This document shows positions 1 through 9,348 of a stretch of DNA of 64,000 bases, piece by piece (the stretch's first letter is position 1; each line of letters opens with the position of its first letter). Position numbers and translations under genes: made by a program. This DNA comes from Bog-159 sp035602155 (GTDB taxonomy: Bacteria > Acidobacteriota > Terriglobia > Bryobacterales > Bryobacteraceae): contig DATNMW010000096.1 in the NCBI GenBank assembly GCA_035602155.1, positions 42,848 through 106,847 on the forward strand. The letters run 5' to 3'. The notes under the pieces were generated by a model that saw nothing but the letters and a program-made list of their open reading frames with translations, searched no databases and was not told the DNA's origin.

Positions 1-603
1 ACCGGCCTGATTGTGCCCATCGGCCTCTGGGTGCTGCGTGAGGCGTGCACCGCGATGCGGCGCTGGCATTCCGAGTTTCCCACCGTTCCGCCTCTCGAAG
101 TCAGCGTGAACGTGTCCGTCCGGCAGTTCCGGGAGCCGGATCTGCACGCCCAGGTTGCCGCCATCCTGGCCGAGACGCAATTGGATCCGCGGACGCTGCA
201 ACTCGAGATCACCGAGAGCGTCCTGATGGACGATCTGGATGCCGTGGCCGGCTTGTTAGGCCGCCTGAAAACCTTGGGCGTGGGTTTGAAGATCGACGAC
301 TTCGGAACCGGGTACGCCTCGCTCAAGTCCCTAAGCCGCCTGCCATTCGATGTGCTGAAGATCGACCGGTCGTTCGTGGTCAACATGTCCGGAAATGGGG
401 GCACGGGCGAAACCATCCGCACTATCCTGCTGCTGGCGGAGAACTTGGGCATGGAAGTCGTCGCCGAAGGCATCGAGAGGAAGGAGCAGCTCACGGAGCT
501 GCAATCGCTCGACTGCGACTACGGTCAAGGGTATTATTTCTCGCCGCCCGTCGAGGCGGAAGCGCTGTCCGATCTGATCCGCAAATCACGCGCCGAGGCG
601 TAG
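1..603 (+). CDS. EAL-domain cyclic-di-GMP phosphodiesterase, C-terminal part
   Basis: The reading frame is already open at base 1 (T-G-L-I before the first GTG), so the gene starts left of the window. What remains is the C-terminal two thirds of an EAL domain: NVSVRQF, LEITESVL, the signature KIDDFGTGYASL, LKIDRSFV and VVAEGIE appear in the expected order, with the usual ending around DYGQGYYFSPPV. These segments carry metal-binding and catalytic acidic residues that hydrolyse c-di-GMP to pGpG in the cytoplasm. The EAL tripeptide itself lies outside the window, so I cannot tell whether GGDEF or sensor domains precede it. Confidence 0.93.
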   Translation, partial: TGLIVPIGLWVLREACTAMRRWHSEFPTVPPLEVSVNVSVRQFREPDLHAQVAAILAETQLDPRTLQLEITESVLMDDLDAVAGLLGRLKTLGVGLKIDDFGTGYASLKSLSRLPFDVLKIDRSFVVNMSGNGGTGETIRTILLLAENLGMEVVAEGIERKEQLTELQSLDCDYGQGYYFSPPVEAEALSDLIRKSRAEA

Positions 604-658
604 TATCGAACGCACGCATTGCGCATCTCCTGTATACTTTGGAGATCAGGAGGGCACC

Positions 659-3600
659 GTGACCACCATGCCCCGCGCGTTGCGCTTTGCACTTGCCGCG
701 ATTTCCCTGGCGGCATGCAGCTTTTCTCTGCATGCCCAATTCAACACACCCGCAATCGATGGCGTCATCCAACCGGGCGAATATGGCAACGCCCAGAACG
801 GCACAAACCAGGTTGGAACCAACACCGGCCAAATCTGGTATATGACCTGGGACGCGTCGCGTCTCTACGTGGCCATCGCCAACGCCAATCCGGGCGAAGC
901 GGCCGTCGTCTATATCGATGCGAATCCGGTGAATCCACCCAATAGCGGTACGAACGCCAATGGCAGTCTCGCCGGTTTCAAATACGACCAGGAGGCGATC
1001 GCCACGCTACCCTTCCGGGCGCAGTTCGTCACGTATTTCAAGACCGGCTACAACGAATATCGCAAGTCGGATGGCGCCGACAACTGGGCCAATCCGGTTT
1101 CCAATTACGGAACGTATGCCTCCTTCGGCAGCGCCCGCGAGTTCGCCATCCCGTGGCAGGCCATTACAGGCGGCGGCATGCCCTCGGCGTTCCTGTTCCT
1201 CGGCCTGCTGACCTCCAGCGCCGGCTACGTCTACGGCCAGACTCCAAACGGCAACGCCGGCGGCATGCTGGGCACATTGGCGGCCTACAGCCAATATTTC
1301 GCCGTCAACAGCACCGCCAATGGCGCCGGCACGCCGCCGTTTTCCATAGCTAACTCGAGCAACGCGGTGAATTTCTCAGCGCTGTACCACAATACGTTCG
1401 ATCCCTACTATCGCAGCCAGGAAGGCGCGGTCCCGGCGGGCGCCACGGTGACGCTCCGGCTGCGCACGGCGCACCTGGGCGCGACCGCCGCAAATCTGCG
1501 GGTCTATCTCTTCGATACCGCCTCGGGCAATACCGCCGGAGCCGCCGATTCGCCAATGGCTTTCCTCGAAACCAAAACCGTCAATGGGACGCTCTACGAC
1601 GAATACACCATCAACTACGCCACCCCCGCGACGCCCGCCGTGGTCTACTACAAATTCGCCATCTTCAACGGCGCGGGCGCGGCATTCTACAGCGACGATT
1701 ACATCGACGACTACGACAACCTGAATAAGGATGGCCCCGGCGCGGCCGCCGCCACCGAGCCTTTGAATGCATTCCAGATTACGGCTTACGACCCCAAGTT
1801 CCAGACCCCCGCCTGGATGGCCAACGCCAATGTCTACCAGATCTTCCCGGACCGCTTCCGCAACGGCGACCCCACCAACGACTACTGCGTGCCGGGAAGC
1901 ACGTCCGGCTGCCCCTCGCTTTACGGCGCTGCCCCCGGCAGCAACCTGGCGGTCACCACCTGGAACACGCAGCTATGCGATCCGAACCAGGCGGGCCTTC
2001 CTTGCTATCAGAACGCCAGCAGCACCTTCTACGGCGGCGACCTGCTCGGCATCCAAAACGAGCTGGATTATATTCAGGGCCTGGGCTTCGATACCTTGTA
2101 TCTGACTCCCATCTTCTACGCCAACTCCAATCACCGCTACGATACCGACGACTTTCTGAACATCGATCCGGCGCTGGGCGGCAACGCCGCGCTGAGCTCG
2201 CTGGTAACTGCCATGAACCAGCGGGGCATGCGCCTAATCTTCGACGGAACCTTCGAGGACGCCTCCTCCGACAGCACCTATTTCAATCTGTATGGCAAGT
2301 TCCCCACAGTTGGGGCCTGCCAGTCCCTGACCTCTCAGTTCCGGCCATGGTTCCAATTCACGAACAACACCGTGCCATGCACTACCTCCGGCTACAACGG
2401 ATGGGCCGGATTGAGCAGCCTGCCGCTGGTGGACCCCGCGCAACCCGCCGTCCAGCAATTCTTCTACAGCGGAACGCCCAGCAATCCCGACAACGTGGTG
2501 TTGCATTGGTACAACGCCGGCGCCGCCGGATGGCGCTTCGACAGCGCGCCAAACCTCCCAAATTCCTTCTGGCATGCATTACGCGCCTCCGCGAAGAGCT
2601 ACAACGCCAACGGCCCGCTGATCGGCGAGATCTGGTTCAATGCCAGCCAGTGGCTGGCCGGCGATCAAATGGATTCGGTGATGAACTACCGATTCCGCCG
2701 TAACGTCACCGGTTTCGTGCGCTGGCCTTACAACTGGGTCGACGACAATGACAACGGCAGCCAGGCCATCGTTCCCCTTACGCCCAGCCAGTTCGACACG
2801 GCGAACCGGGCCGTGCGCGACGACTATCCGCTGCAAGCAACCGCGGCCATGCTCGACCTGATCGATTCGCACGACACCAATCGCGCGTTGTACGTGATGA
2901 CCGAGTTGGGCGACAACGGGCTGGTGCAGGCCAAACAACGGCTCATGCTGGCCGCGCTATTTCAGTTCACTTACATCGGCGCGCCTACTGTTTATTATGG
3001 CGATGAGGCCGCCATCAATGCGCCCTCTCTGTTCAATGGCCCGAACGGTCCGAAGGGCGATCCCTATTGCCGCGCTCCTTATCCGTGGACCGATCAGGCC
3101 GGCAGCCCCAGCGTCTACGGCCCGCCGGACCAGAGCGTGATCGCTTACTATACGTCGCTGGGCCACCTGCGCAAGCAACACGCGTCGCTGGTGAGCGGAG
3201 CTTTCGTCACGCTGCTTACCGGCGACACGCAGCAGGCCTCGACCGCGTCGAATACCTACGCATATGCGCGCTCCATTCCGGGCGGCGAGACAGCCGTTGT
3301 TGCGCTGAACAATAGCTCCAGCGCGAATACGCCGGTAATTCCGGTAGGCGCGTATTATCCCGACGGAACCGTGCTGCAAGATGCGATCGGCGGCGCCACT
3401 TACACAGTCTCCGGCGGCAATGTGAGTCTAACCTTGAACGCAATTAGCGGCGTTCTGCTGCTGCCCGCGCCCGCTACCGCGGACCTGACGCCTCCCACGG
3501 CGATCTTCCGCCTGACTCCAGCAGCGAACGGCATGTCGGTCAAAATCACCGCCAGCGACTCTGGGAGCGGCGTCAGCCAAATTTTCTACTGGGTGGATGG

Positions 3601-3784
3601 CGGTGCGGCGACCAGCGTGGCGGCATCCACCGCTACCGTCAACGTAACCGGCGCCGGCGCGCACACCCTAGGCGTACGGGTCCTCGATAGCGCCGGTAAC
3701 ATCAGCCGGCAATATACGCAGGCAGTGAATATCGATCCAGCCCCGCCGGCTGCTACCGCGCGTGCGGTACCAGCCGCACCGTAA
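659..3784 (+). CDS. Secreted GH13 alpha-amylase/neopullulanase-type glycoside hydrolase
   Basis: A 1041-residue exported enzyme. The GTG start is fixed by an AGGAGG ribosome site at 648-653, and the N-terminus is a signal peptide ending near SLHAQ. A beta-rich region (about 30-210) is followed by an N-terminal GH13-type domain (about 240-370). The catalytic barrel begins at YQIFPDRFRNGD (about 393). GWRFDSAP (nucleophile Asp near 627), GEIW (acid/base Glu near 656) and SHDT (near 737) are the GH13 hallmarks, and APTVYYGDE is the usual late barrel motif. A further beta domain (about 940-1020, PPTAIFRLTP) follows. Region I is aberrant: DGTFED stands where DGVFNH is usual. I infer extracellular starch or maltodextrin hydrolysis. 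The 3' end overlaps the convergent cyclase gene by 32 bases. Confidence 0.9.
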   Translation: MTTMPRALRFALAAISLAACSFSLHAQFNTPAIDGVIQPGEYGNAQNGTNQVGTNTGQIWYMTWDASRLYVAIANANPGEAAVVYIDANPVNPPNSGTNANGSLAGFKYDQEAIATLPFRAQFVTYFKTGYNEYRKSDGADNWANPVSNYGTYASFGSAREFAIPWQAITGGGMPSAFLFLGLLTSSAGYVYGQTPNGNAGGMLGTLAAYSQYFAVNSTANGAGTPPFSIANSSNAVNFSALYHNTFDPYYRSQEGAVPAGATVTLRLRTAHLGATAANLRVYLFDTASGNTAGAADSPMAFLETKTVNGTLYDEYTINYATPATPAVVYYKFAIFNGAGAAFYSDDYIDDYDNLNKDGPGAAAATEPLNAFQITAYDPKFQTPAWMANANVYQIFPDRFRNGDPTNDYCVPGSTSGCPSLYGAAPGSNLAVTTWNTQLCDPNQAGLPCYQNASSTFYGGDLLGIQNELDYIQGLGFDTLYLTPIFYANSNHRYDTDDFLNIDPALGGNAALSSLVTAMNQRGMRLIFDGTFEDASSDSTYFNLYGKFPTVGACQSLTSQFRPWFQFTNNTVPCTTSGYNGWAGLSSLPLVDPAQPAVQQFFYSGTPSNPDNVVLHWYNAGAAGWRFDSAPNLPNSFWHALRASAKSYNANGPLIGEIWFNASQWLAGDQMDSVMNYRFRRNVTGFVRWPYNWVDDNDNGSQAIVPLTPSQFDTANRAVRDDYPLQATAAMLDLIDSHDTNRALYVMTELGDNGLVQAKQRLMLAALFQFTYIGAPTVYYGDEAAINAPSLFNGPNGPKGDPYCRAPYPWTDQAGSPSVYGPPDQSVIAYYTSLGHLRKQHASLVSGAFVTLLTGDTQQASTASNTYAYARSIPGGETAVVALNNSSSANTPVIPVGAYYPDGTVLQDAIGGATYTVSGGNVSLTLNAISGVLLLPAPATADLTPPTAIFRLTPAANGMSVKITASDSGSGVSQIFYWVDGGAATSVAASTATVNVTGAGAHTLGVRVLDSAGNISRQYTQAVNIDPAPPAATARAVPAAP

Positions 3785-4916
3785 CTTTGGCGGGCGAGAC
3801 GCGCTCCATCACAATCCCCGGCGGCAGGTTGACGTTCCCCGCATCGACCGGCAGATTCAGCGTCCCGGCGCTCGCGCCGCGAAGATTGAAACTAGCCACC
3901 AACCGCGTCAGGCCGACTGAATCCATCAACCACGCGCTGCCGCGCACTTGCACATCCAGGCGCTCGGTGGGCGTCGAGATGTCCATGCCCACAGGCACGC
4001 TGACAAACTGGACCGGTACGCTAACCGTGCGCACTGTGGTCCCGGTTGAAAGTACCGATGTGCTCCAAATCGCCGCCGCCAGACCCAGCGCGGCAAGTTT
4101 GACCGCCACGTTCGATAAGAACCACTGCCGCATCCTGCTTCGCAGGCCGTCCGCCGGCTGCGCGCAGAGTTTCTCCAGCATCTGCGCCAGCTTGGGCTGG
4201 TCGTCTAAGCGGACGATGCGGCCCGCCTCCATCAAGCTCACCTCGCCGCGTTCCTCGGAAACCACCACCACCAGCGCATCGCAGCGCTCGGAAAGCCCCA
4301 TGCCCGCGCGATGCCGCGTGCCGTAGTAGCTGGGCACCCGCTCGCGTTCGGTCAGCGGCAGCACGGCGGCCGCGCGCACAATGCGGTCGCCGCGAACGAT
4401 CACCGCGCCGTCGTGGACCGGCGAAGTCTTCTGGAAAATCGCTTCCAGGATTTCGGGGGAAACCCCGGCTTCCAGCACGATGCCCCCGCCGACCAATTCC
4501 GTCACGGCGTTGCGGCGCACAATCACAATCAGCGCGCCCACGGACGCGCCGGCTAAACGGAAGGCCGCCTGGGCGATCGACTGGTAGGTCTCGTTCAACC
4601 TGGACGCCGCTTGCGACCGCCAGCTCAGCAGGCTGTCGAGCCGCATGAAAAAGCGCCGCAACTCGGCCTGGAAAACCAGCAGTAGCACCACGATCGCCAG
4701 GATGGCCGCGCCGTCCAGCACCCAGCTAGTAAGGACCAAGTCGAAATGCCGCGACACCAAAGCTCCGGCGTGCAGCCCGAGCACCACCAGGGCCACCCGC
4801 AAGGCCCGCGCCTGTTGCGCCCACCGCAGCAGGATATACAGCGCGGCCGTCAATACTACGAAATCCACCGCGCTTTGCCAACGCACCAGAATAAAAGGAA
4901 TCATTTGTCTTTCCAA
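3753..4916 (-). CDS. Diadenylate cyclase CdaA-type fused to a YbbR/CdaR-like domain
   Basis: Makes cyclic di-AMP from two ATP at the membrane. Residues 1-90 hold three hydrophobic helices. The DisA_N catalytic domain follows, with SPVHDGAVIVRGD (DGA near 168) and GTRHRAGMGLSE (RHR near 200), both diagnostic. After another transmembrane segment (about 268-288) a single YbbR-like beta domain runs to the end. In most bacteria CdaA and the regulator CdaR are separate neighbouring genes, whereas here they form one chain of 387 residues. The TTG start has GGGAGG four bases upstream; an ATG four codons later (4904) is an alternative. No folP or glmM gene is adjacent on the sequence seen. Confidence 0.92.
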   Translation of the reverse strand: MERQMIPFILVRWQSAVDFVVLTAALYILLRWAQQARALRVALVVLGLHAGALVSRHFDLVLTSWVLDGAAILAIVVLLLVFQAELRRFFMRLDSLLSWRSQAASRLNETYQSIAQAAFRLAGASVGALIVIVRRNAVTELVGGGIVLEAGVSPEILEAIFQKTSPVHDGAVIVRGDRIVRAAAVLPLTERERVPSYYGTRHRAGMGLSERCDALVVVVSEERGEVSLMEAGRIVRLDDQPKLAQMLEKLCAQPADGLRSRMRQWFLSNVAVKLAALGLAAAIWSTSVLSTGTTVRTVSVPVQFVSVPVGMDISTPTERLDVQVRGSAWLMDSVGLTRLVASFNLRGASAGTLNLPVDAGNVNLPPGIVMERVSPAKVTVRLVPHAR

Positions 4917-5045
4917 TATCCTCCCATGCGCGGCGAACTACAACGGTTGCCGTAACCTCGGCGCAACGCGTGTCGTCTTTTAATGGAATCCACAGATATC
5001 CGGCCCCTTGCGGCGCCACCGATTGCGGCCGGTTCCGAATACAAG

Positions 5046-7883
5046 ATGAAAACTTCCCTTTTCCCGTTGGCCCTAATAGTTCTATCTCTTCCCCTTTGTG
5101 CGCAGACTGCCGCGTTGCGCGGCCAAGTTATGGATGAAACCGGCGCGGTCGTGCCTGGCGCAACCGTCACGCTCAACGGGCCGTCCGGCTTGGCCAAGAC
5201 CGCCGCGTCCGGCAACGACGGATCGTACTCGTTCATCGGATTGCCTTCGGGCAGCTACATGGTTCGCGTTTCCGCGCCTGACCTTACGCAGGCCCTGCCG
5301 GTCAAGATCGTGCTGCAGTCCGGCGCGCAATCCCTAAACCTGAAAATGAAAGTAGCCTCGGTGACGCAGCAGGTGACGGTACAGGAGAGTGGCGGCCCCA
5401 GCGTCTCCACCGACCCTTCCAGCAACTCCACCGCCACGGTTCTGCGCGGCGACGATTTGCAGGCGCTCTCCGACGATCCCGACGATTTGCAATCGGACTT
5501 GCAGGCGCTGGCCGGCCCCTCCGCCGGTCCCGATGGCGGCGAAATCTACGTTGACGGGTTCAGCGGCGGCCAACTCCCCTCTAAGGACTCCATCCGCGAA
5601 GTGCGCATCAACCAAAATCCCTTCTCGCCCGAGTACTCCAAACTCGGATACGGACGCATCGAGATCCTCACCAAGCCGGGTACGGATAAGTTGCGCGGCC
5701 AAGCCTTCTTCAACTTCGGCGACGACACTTTCAATTCGCGAAATCCTTACGCCGGACAGAAGGCGCCGTTCCAAGTGGAGGAATTCGGCGGCACGGTCAG
5801 CGGGCCGCTGGGCAAGCACGCCTCTTTCATCCTGGATGCCGAGCGGCGGGATATCGACAATGGCTCCGTCATCGACGCGGTGACGCTCGATCCGCAGACC
5901 TACGCGATCAATCCGTACACCGGTGTGTTGATCGCTCCGCAACACCGTCTGCGCGTCAGTCCGCGCGTGGATTATCAACTGGGCCAAAACAATACCTTGA
6001 TATTCCGTTACGGCTTCACGCGCAACGACGCCAACGACCAGGGCATCGGCGGTTTCAACCTGCCGACGCGCGGATATTACACGCTGGAGCAGGACCACAC
6101 AGTCCAGATCACCGACACCGCGGTGCTGGGGCCAAGTACGGTGAACGAGACGCGCTTCCAGTTCTTCCACGAAGAGAACGAGCAGCTTTCCAATAGCGCC
6201 GCGCCGGCCATTCTGGTGCTTGATTCTTTCAATACCGGCGGGGCCCAAACGGGCCGCAGCATCGACAACGAGAATTACTATGAGATGACCAACATTACGA
6301 CCATCGTCAAAGGCGCGCATACCTGGAAGTTCGGCGCCCGCGCGCGCGGCCAGACAGTGGATAACACGTCGCCGGTGAACTTTGGCGGCACGTTCACTTT
6401 CGCCGGCGGCCTGGCGCCCGAGTTGGACGCCCAAAATCAGGAAGTGCTGGATGCCTCCGGCCAGCCCGTGATGACGTCCATCACGTCGATTCAGCAGTAT
6501 CAACGGGCGCTACAGGGCCTGCCCGGCGGAGGCGCGACGCAGTTCAGCATAGCAGCCGGAACTCCTTTTCTGGCCGTCGACCAGGCGGATGTGGGGGCTT
6601 TCGTGGGCGACGACTGGCGGGTACGCCCCAATGTCACGCTCAGCCTGGGTCTGCGCTACGAGATGCAAACCAACATTAGCGACGCGCGGGATTTCGCGCC
6701 CCGGTTGGGCTTCGCCTGGGCGCCCGGATCGAAGCAGATCGGCATGCATCCCAAGTTCGTCATTCGCGGCGGATTCGGCATGTTCTACTCGCGCTTCGAC
6801 ATCTCCAACATCGAAACCGCCGAACGCTACAACGGGATCGTGCAGCAGGAATACATCGTCAACAATCCGACTTTCTTCCCCACTATCCCGACCATCGCGC
6901 AACTGCTGGCCATGCCGGGGATTCAGTCTACGCAGACTATTCAGGAGCTTAGCTCCACATTGCGCGCGCCGTACATCATGCAGTCGGCGATCACCGTGGA
7001 ACGCCAGGTGGTGAGCAATACGACAGTCTCGGTCACTTACACGAACTCACACGGACTGCACATGCTGCGTTCCGAGGAATTCAACGCGCCGGGGCCGGTC
7101 TATCTAATGGAGTCTTCCGGACTCTATAACCAGAACCAACTGATTACCAACGTCAACTCCCGGATGAACAATAACTTTTCGCTGTTCGGCTATTACACGT
7201 TGAATTACGCCATGAGCAACACCGATGGGCTCGGCACCTTCCCGGCGAAGCCTTACAGCATGGTGGGCGAGTACGGCCCTGCCGCCACGGACGTTCGCAA
7301 TCGCCTGTTCGTGGGCGGCTCGTTGAACACCAAGTGGAACGTGCGGCTGAGTCCGTTTATTGTGGTGCAATCCGGCGCGCCGTATAACATCACCGTCGGT
7401 GAGGACATCTATGGCGATACTCTGTTCAACGCGCGCCCGGGCATTCCCACGGACCTGAACAAGCCCGGCCTGATCGACACGGTGTACGGCTGGCTCGATC
7501 CGAATCCCACGCCCGGAGAACAGCTTCTGCCGCGCAACTACGGACGGGGACCCGGCCTGATCTCGGTGAACGCGCGGCTGGGCAAGACCTGGGGCTTCGG
7601 ACCTGAGCGGGAAGGCGCCGGTGGAGCGGCGAGCGCTTTGGGGGCAGGCCATAATTCCGGATTTCACAGTATCTTCTCGGATGTCTCGACCGGCAGGCGC
7701 TATAACCTGACTGCCTCGATTTCCGCACGCAACCTGTTGAACCATGTGAATGAAGGCCCCATCGTCGGCCAGATCACATCTCCGCTGTTCGGCGAGGCGA
7801 ATTCCGTAGCCGGCGGGTACGGGGCATACGCTGAAACGGCTAACAACCGGCGGCTGGAGCTGCAGATGCGGTTTACGTTTTAG
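5046..7883 (+). CDS. Oar-like TonB-dependent outer-membrane protein with N-terminal carboxypeptidase-regulatory-like domain
   Basis: I chose the ATG at 5046 because it begins a clean signal peptide (MKTSLFPLALIVLSLPLCAQ); an upstream ATG at 4983 adds 21 unlikely residues. A carboxypeptidase-regulatory-like fold comes first (LRGQVMDETGAVVPGATV, SGSYMVRV). A plug-like region (YVDGFSGGQLPSKDSIREV, FSPEYSKLGYGRIEI) and a long beta barrel with the aromatic end LELQMRFTF follow. Such proteins are abundant in Acidobacteriota and are thought to transport oligosaccharides or peptides. Residues near 855-888 are encoded by a dispersed repeat (7605-7703) that is also found in a broken gene 1 kb away and sits in the variable glycine-rich loop. 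No TonB or substrate gene is adjacent. Confidence 0.9.
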   Translation: MKTSLFPLALIVLSLPLCAQTAALRGQVMDETGAVVPGATVTLNGPSGLAKTAASGNDGSYSFIGLPSGSYMVRVSAPDLTQALPVKIVLQSGAQSLNLKMKVASVTQQVTVQESGGPSVSTDPSSNSTATVLRGDDLQALSDDPDDLQSDLQALAGPSAGPDGGEIYVDGFSGGQLPSKDSIREVRINQNPFSPEYSKLGYGRIEILTKPGTDKLRGQAFFNFGDDTFNSRNPYAGQKAPFQVEEFGGTVSGPLGKHASFILDAERRDIDNGSVIDAVTLDPQTYAINPYTGVLIAPQHRLRVSPRVDYQLGQNNTLIFRYGFTRNDANDQGIGGFNLPTRGYYTLEQDHTVQITDTAVLGPSTVNETRFQFFHEENEQLSNSAAPAILVLDSFNTGGAQTGRSIDNENYYEMTNITTIVKGAHTWKFGARARGQTVDNTSPVNFGGTFTFAGGLAPELDAQNQEVLDASGQPVMTSITSIQQYQRALQGLPGGGATQFSIAAGTPFLAVDQADVGAFVGDDWRVRPNVTLSLGLRYEMQTNISDARDFAPRLGFAWAPGSKQIGMHPKFVIRGGFGMFYSRFDISNIETAERYNGIVQQEYIVNNPTFFPTIPTIAQLLAMPGIQSTQTIQELSSTLRAPYIMQSAITVERQVVSNTTVSVTYTNSHGLHMLRSEEFNAPGPVYLMESSGLYNQNQLITNVNSRMNNNFSLFGYYTLNYAMSNTDGLGTFPAKPYSMVGEYGPAATDVRNRLFVGGSLNTKWNVRLSPFIVVQSGAPYNITVGEDIYGDTLFNARPGIPTDLNKPGLIDTVYGWLDPNPTPGEQLLPRNYGRGPGLISVNARLGKTWGFGPEREGAGGAASALGAGHNSGFHSIFSDVSTGRRYNLTASISARNLLNHVNEGPIVGQITSPLFGEANSVAGGYGAYAETANNRRLELQMRFTF
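7605..7703 (+). repeat. Dispersed ~100-bp repeat, copy 1 (inside the TonB receptor gene)
   Basis: This stretch matches 8681-8780 almost base for base, with about ten substitutions and a one- to two-base length difference in a T/G run. Here it stays in frame and encodes a loop containing GHNSGFHSIFSDVSTG. The reverse strand would read REDTVKSGIM, similar to REDTLKSGIM at copy 2. I infer an expansion-type element tolerated in a variable surface loop. Confidence 0.8.
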
Positions 7884-8355
7884 GCTTGGACTTGTCTTCC
7901 TTCATTTGCTCCTGAATGCGCTTCAAATCTTCGAGGTCGGTGCTACGTGCGGCCGCCTGTTTATTGGCGATAAGATCGTCTAACGAAATGAAGTGCACCG
8001 GAACGCCGAACATGGCGCTTGCGATCCTGCTTCGCCATGCCAAAGCAAATTGAACTCCGCTGATTCGCGTCAGAATGTCTATTCGGACAGGGGCCACGCC
8101 CATCTGATACACGATGCCTTCTTGCGTGAAGGTCTCCGCTGTGATTCCATCGTCCTGCAAAGGCGCGCCGAACTTCGCCAGCGCTCGAAATAATCTCGCC
8201 GCATTCGGCGGTGAGCTATCAACCCATACATCCAGGTCTTTCGTATAGCGCGGCTCGGTGTACTTCATCACCGCGTAACCACCCACGATGAGATACTCAA
8301 CCCGATAGTCGTCTAAGACTTGTAACAGTTCTTTGAAATGTGGGCTCTCTGTCAT
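7873..8355 (-). CDS. Nucleotidyltransferase-fold protein (MNT/AbiEii-like)
   Basis: A 160-residue protein with the minimal nucleotidyltransferase pattern: YLIVGGYAVMKY (GG motif near residues 24-26) followed by the acidic motif TKDLDVWV (near 40-46) and a third strand VRIDILTR. The family includes toxins that adenylylate or otherwise modify tRNA or a partner antitoxin, but many members have no assigned role. It overlaps the preceding 71-residue gene by 59 bases on the same strand, an arrangement common in two-gene toxin-antitoxin-like modules. The C-terminus is lysine-rich. The 3' end overlaps the convergent receptor gene by 11 bases. Confidence 0.75.
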   Translation of the reverse strand: MTESPHFKELLQVLDDYRVEYLIVGGYAVMKYTEPRYTKDLDVWVDSSPPNAARLFRALAKFGAPLQDDGITAETFTQEGIVYQMGVAPVRIDILTRISGVQFALAWRSRIASAMFGVPVHFISLDDLIANKQAAARSTDLEDLKRIQEQMKEDKSKPKT

Positions 8356-8512
8356 GTTTGATGCGCTCCGCTAGCTCCACCATTTCCCATGCTGCCCGGA
8401 AGATAGCTTCATCGCCCTGGGCCTGCCAGAACTCGACATCGAATTCACGACCGGGGAACCCGCCCTTGACGAGCCGGGTTTTCCATTTTGGTTTCTGGGC
8501 GATGTCCATCAT
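8297..8512 (-). CDS. Small hypothetical protein paired with the nucleotidyltransferase
   Basis: A 71-residue protein beginning MMDIAQKPKWKTRLVKGG, rich in charged residues, with a predicted helix around FRAAWEMVELAERIKHDR. It is the first gene of a two-gene minus-strand unit and its last 59 bases overlap the nucleotidyltransferase gene. I recognise no named domain. Size, order and overlap suggest a partner or antitoxin-like role, which is inference only. Confidence 0.6.
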   Translation of the reverse strand: MMDIAQKPKWKTRLVKGGFPGREFDVEFWQAQGDEAIFRAAWEMVELAERIKHDREPTFQRTVTSLRRLSG

Positions 8513-8680
8513 ACTAGTGTACCAACCCGGCCATCACGCGCAGCGGACGAGGCGATCGGGCCTGAATCCCGGGTCCACGCGGAGCAGGCCGGTGAAGCTT
8601 TTCACCAGCAGGCCCGCGCCGATGGTCAGCTGCACGGAAACCGCCACTTCGCCGACGATCAACAGGTCGCGCGTTCGCCG

Positions 8681-8780
8681 GAGCGGGAAGGCGCCAGCGG
8701 GGCGGCGAGCGCTTTTTGGGGGTCGGTCATAATTCCGGATTTCAAAGTATCTTCTCGGATGTATCGACCAGCAGGCGCTA
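8681..8780 (+). repeat. Dispersed ~100-bp repeat, copy 2 (inside the broken permease)
   Basis: Near-identical to 7605-7703 and in the same orientation relative to the window. It lies exactly at the junction where the permease pseudogene jumps from its periplasmic domain to the LLIVGEVAVSV membrane segment, so it marks or caused an internal deletion. Confidence 0.8.
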
Positions 8781-9315
8781 TGCCTTCGCGGCTCTGGCGC
8801 AACGGATCGATGCCAAACCGTATCCAGTAGGCCATCTGGCGGGTTGGCAGGTTCACGGCGCTGGGAATACCAAGCGGGAAACTGAAGCCGCGCGGCATCA
8901 CTCCGACGACTACGTAGTCTTGCGTATGTTGCCCCGTCAGGCGAATCGCGCGGCCCACGATAGCCGGGTCGCCGGCGAAATGGCGCTGCCACAAATCGTA
9001 GTTCAGGACGATTACCTGGTCGTGGCCCGGTTGATCATCTGCGGGGAGGACGTAGCGGCCTAACAGCGGCGGCACGCCCAGGAGCGGCAATAGATTTGCT
9101 GAAACGCTCGCACCGTAAAGCGCATCCGGCTTGCCGGAGGCGGTCGGATTCAATAGCTCGCCGCGGTTCTGCGCGCCAGTCGGCCACATCGCGATAGGCT
9201 ATCCAGTTCGCGGCTTCGCCTGTCTTGCGGTCGCGAAGCTGAATCTGCACCAACCGGCCGGGATTCGCAAATGGCAACGGCGGCAGCAACAACCCGCGCA
9301 CTACGCTGAAGATTG

Positions 9316-9348
9316 GGTAGTTGGCTACTTTGAATTTAGCCCACTACC
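9316..9348. mobile_element. 33-bp mini-element with inverted ends and 8-bp target duplication
   Basis: The core GTAGTTGGCTA (9317-9327) and TAGCCCACTAC (9337-9347) form inverted arms with one mismatch. The perfect direct repeat GAAGATTG occurs immediately outside, at 9308-9315 and 9349-9356. Removing the element and one GAAGATTG copy (41 bases) rejoins GANTAIF with SVVRGLLLPPLPF, the normal start of this permease family. The ends resemble those of the 421-bp element at 57019-57439. Confidence 0.8.

Noticed and set aside
5334..6503. 389-residue minus-strand frame opposite the TonB receptor
   Set aside because: It is the shadow of a gene with high third-position GC; no family signature, start site or sensible composition.
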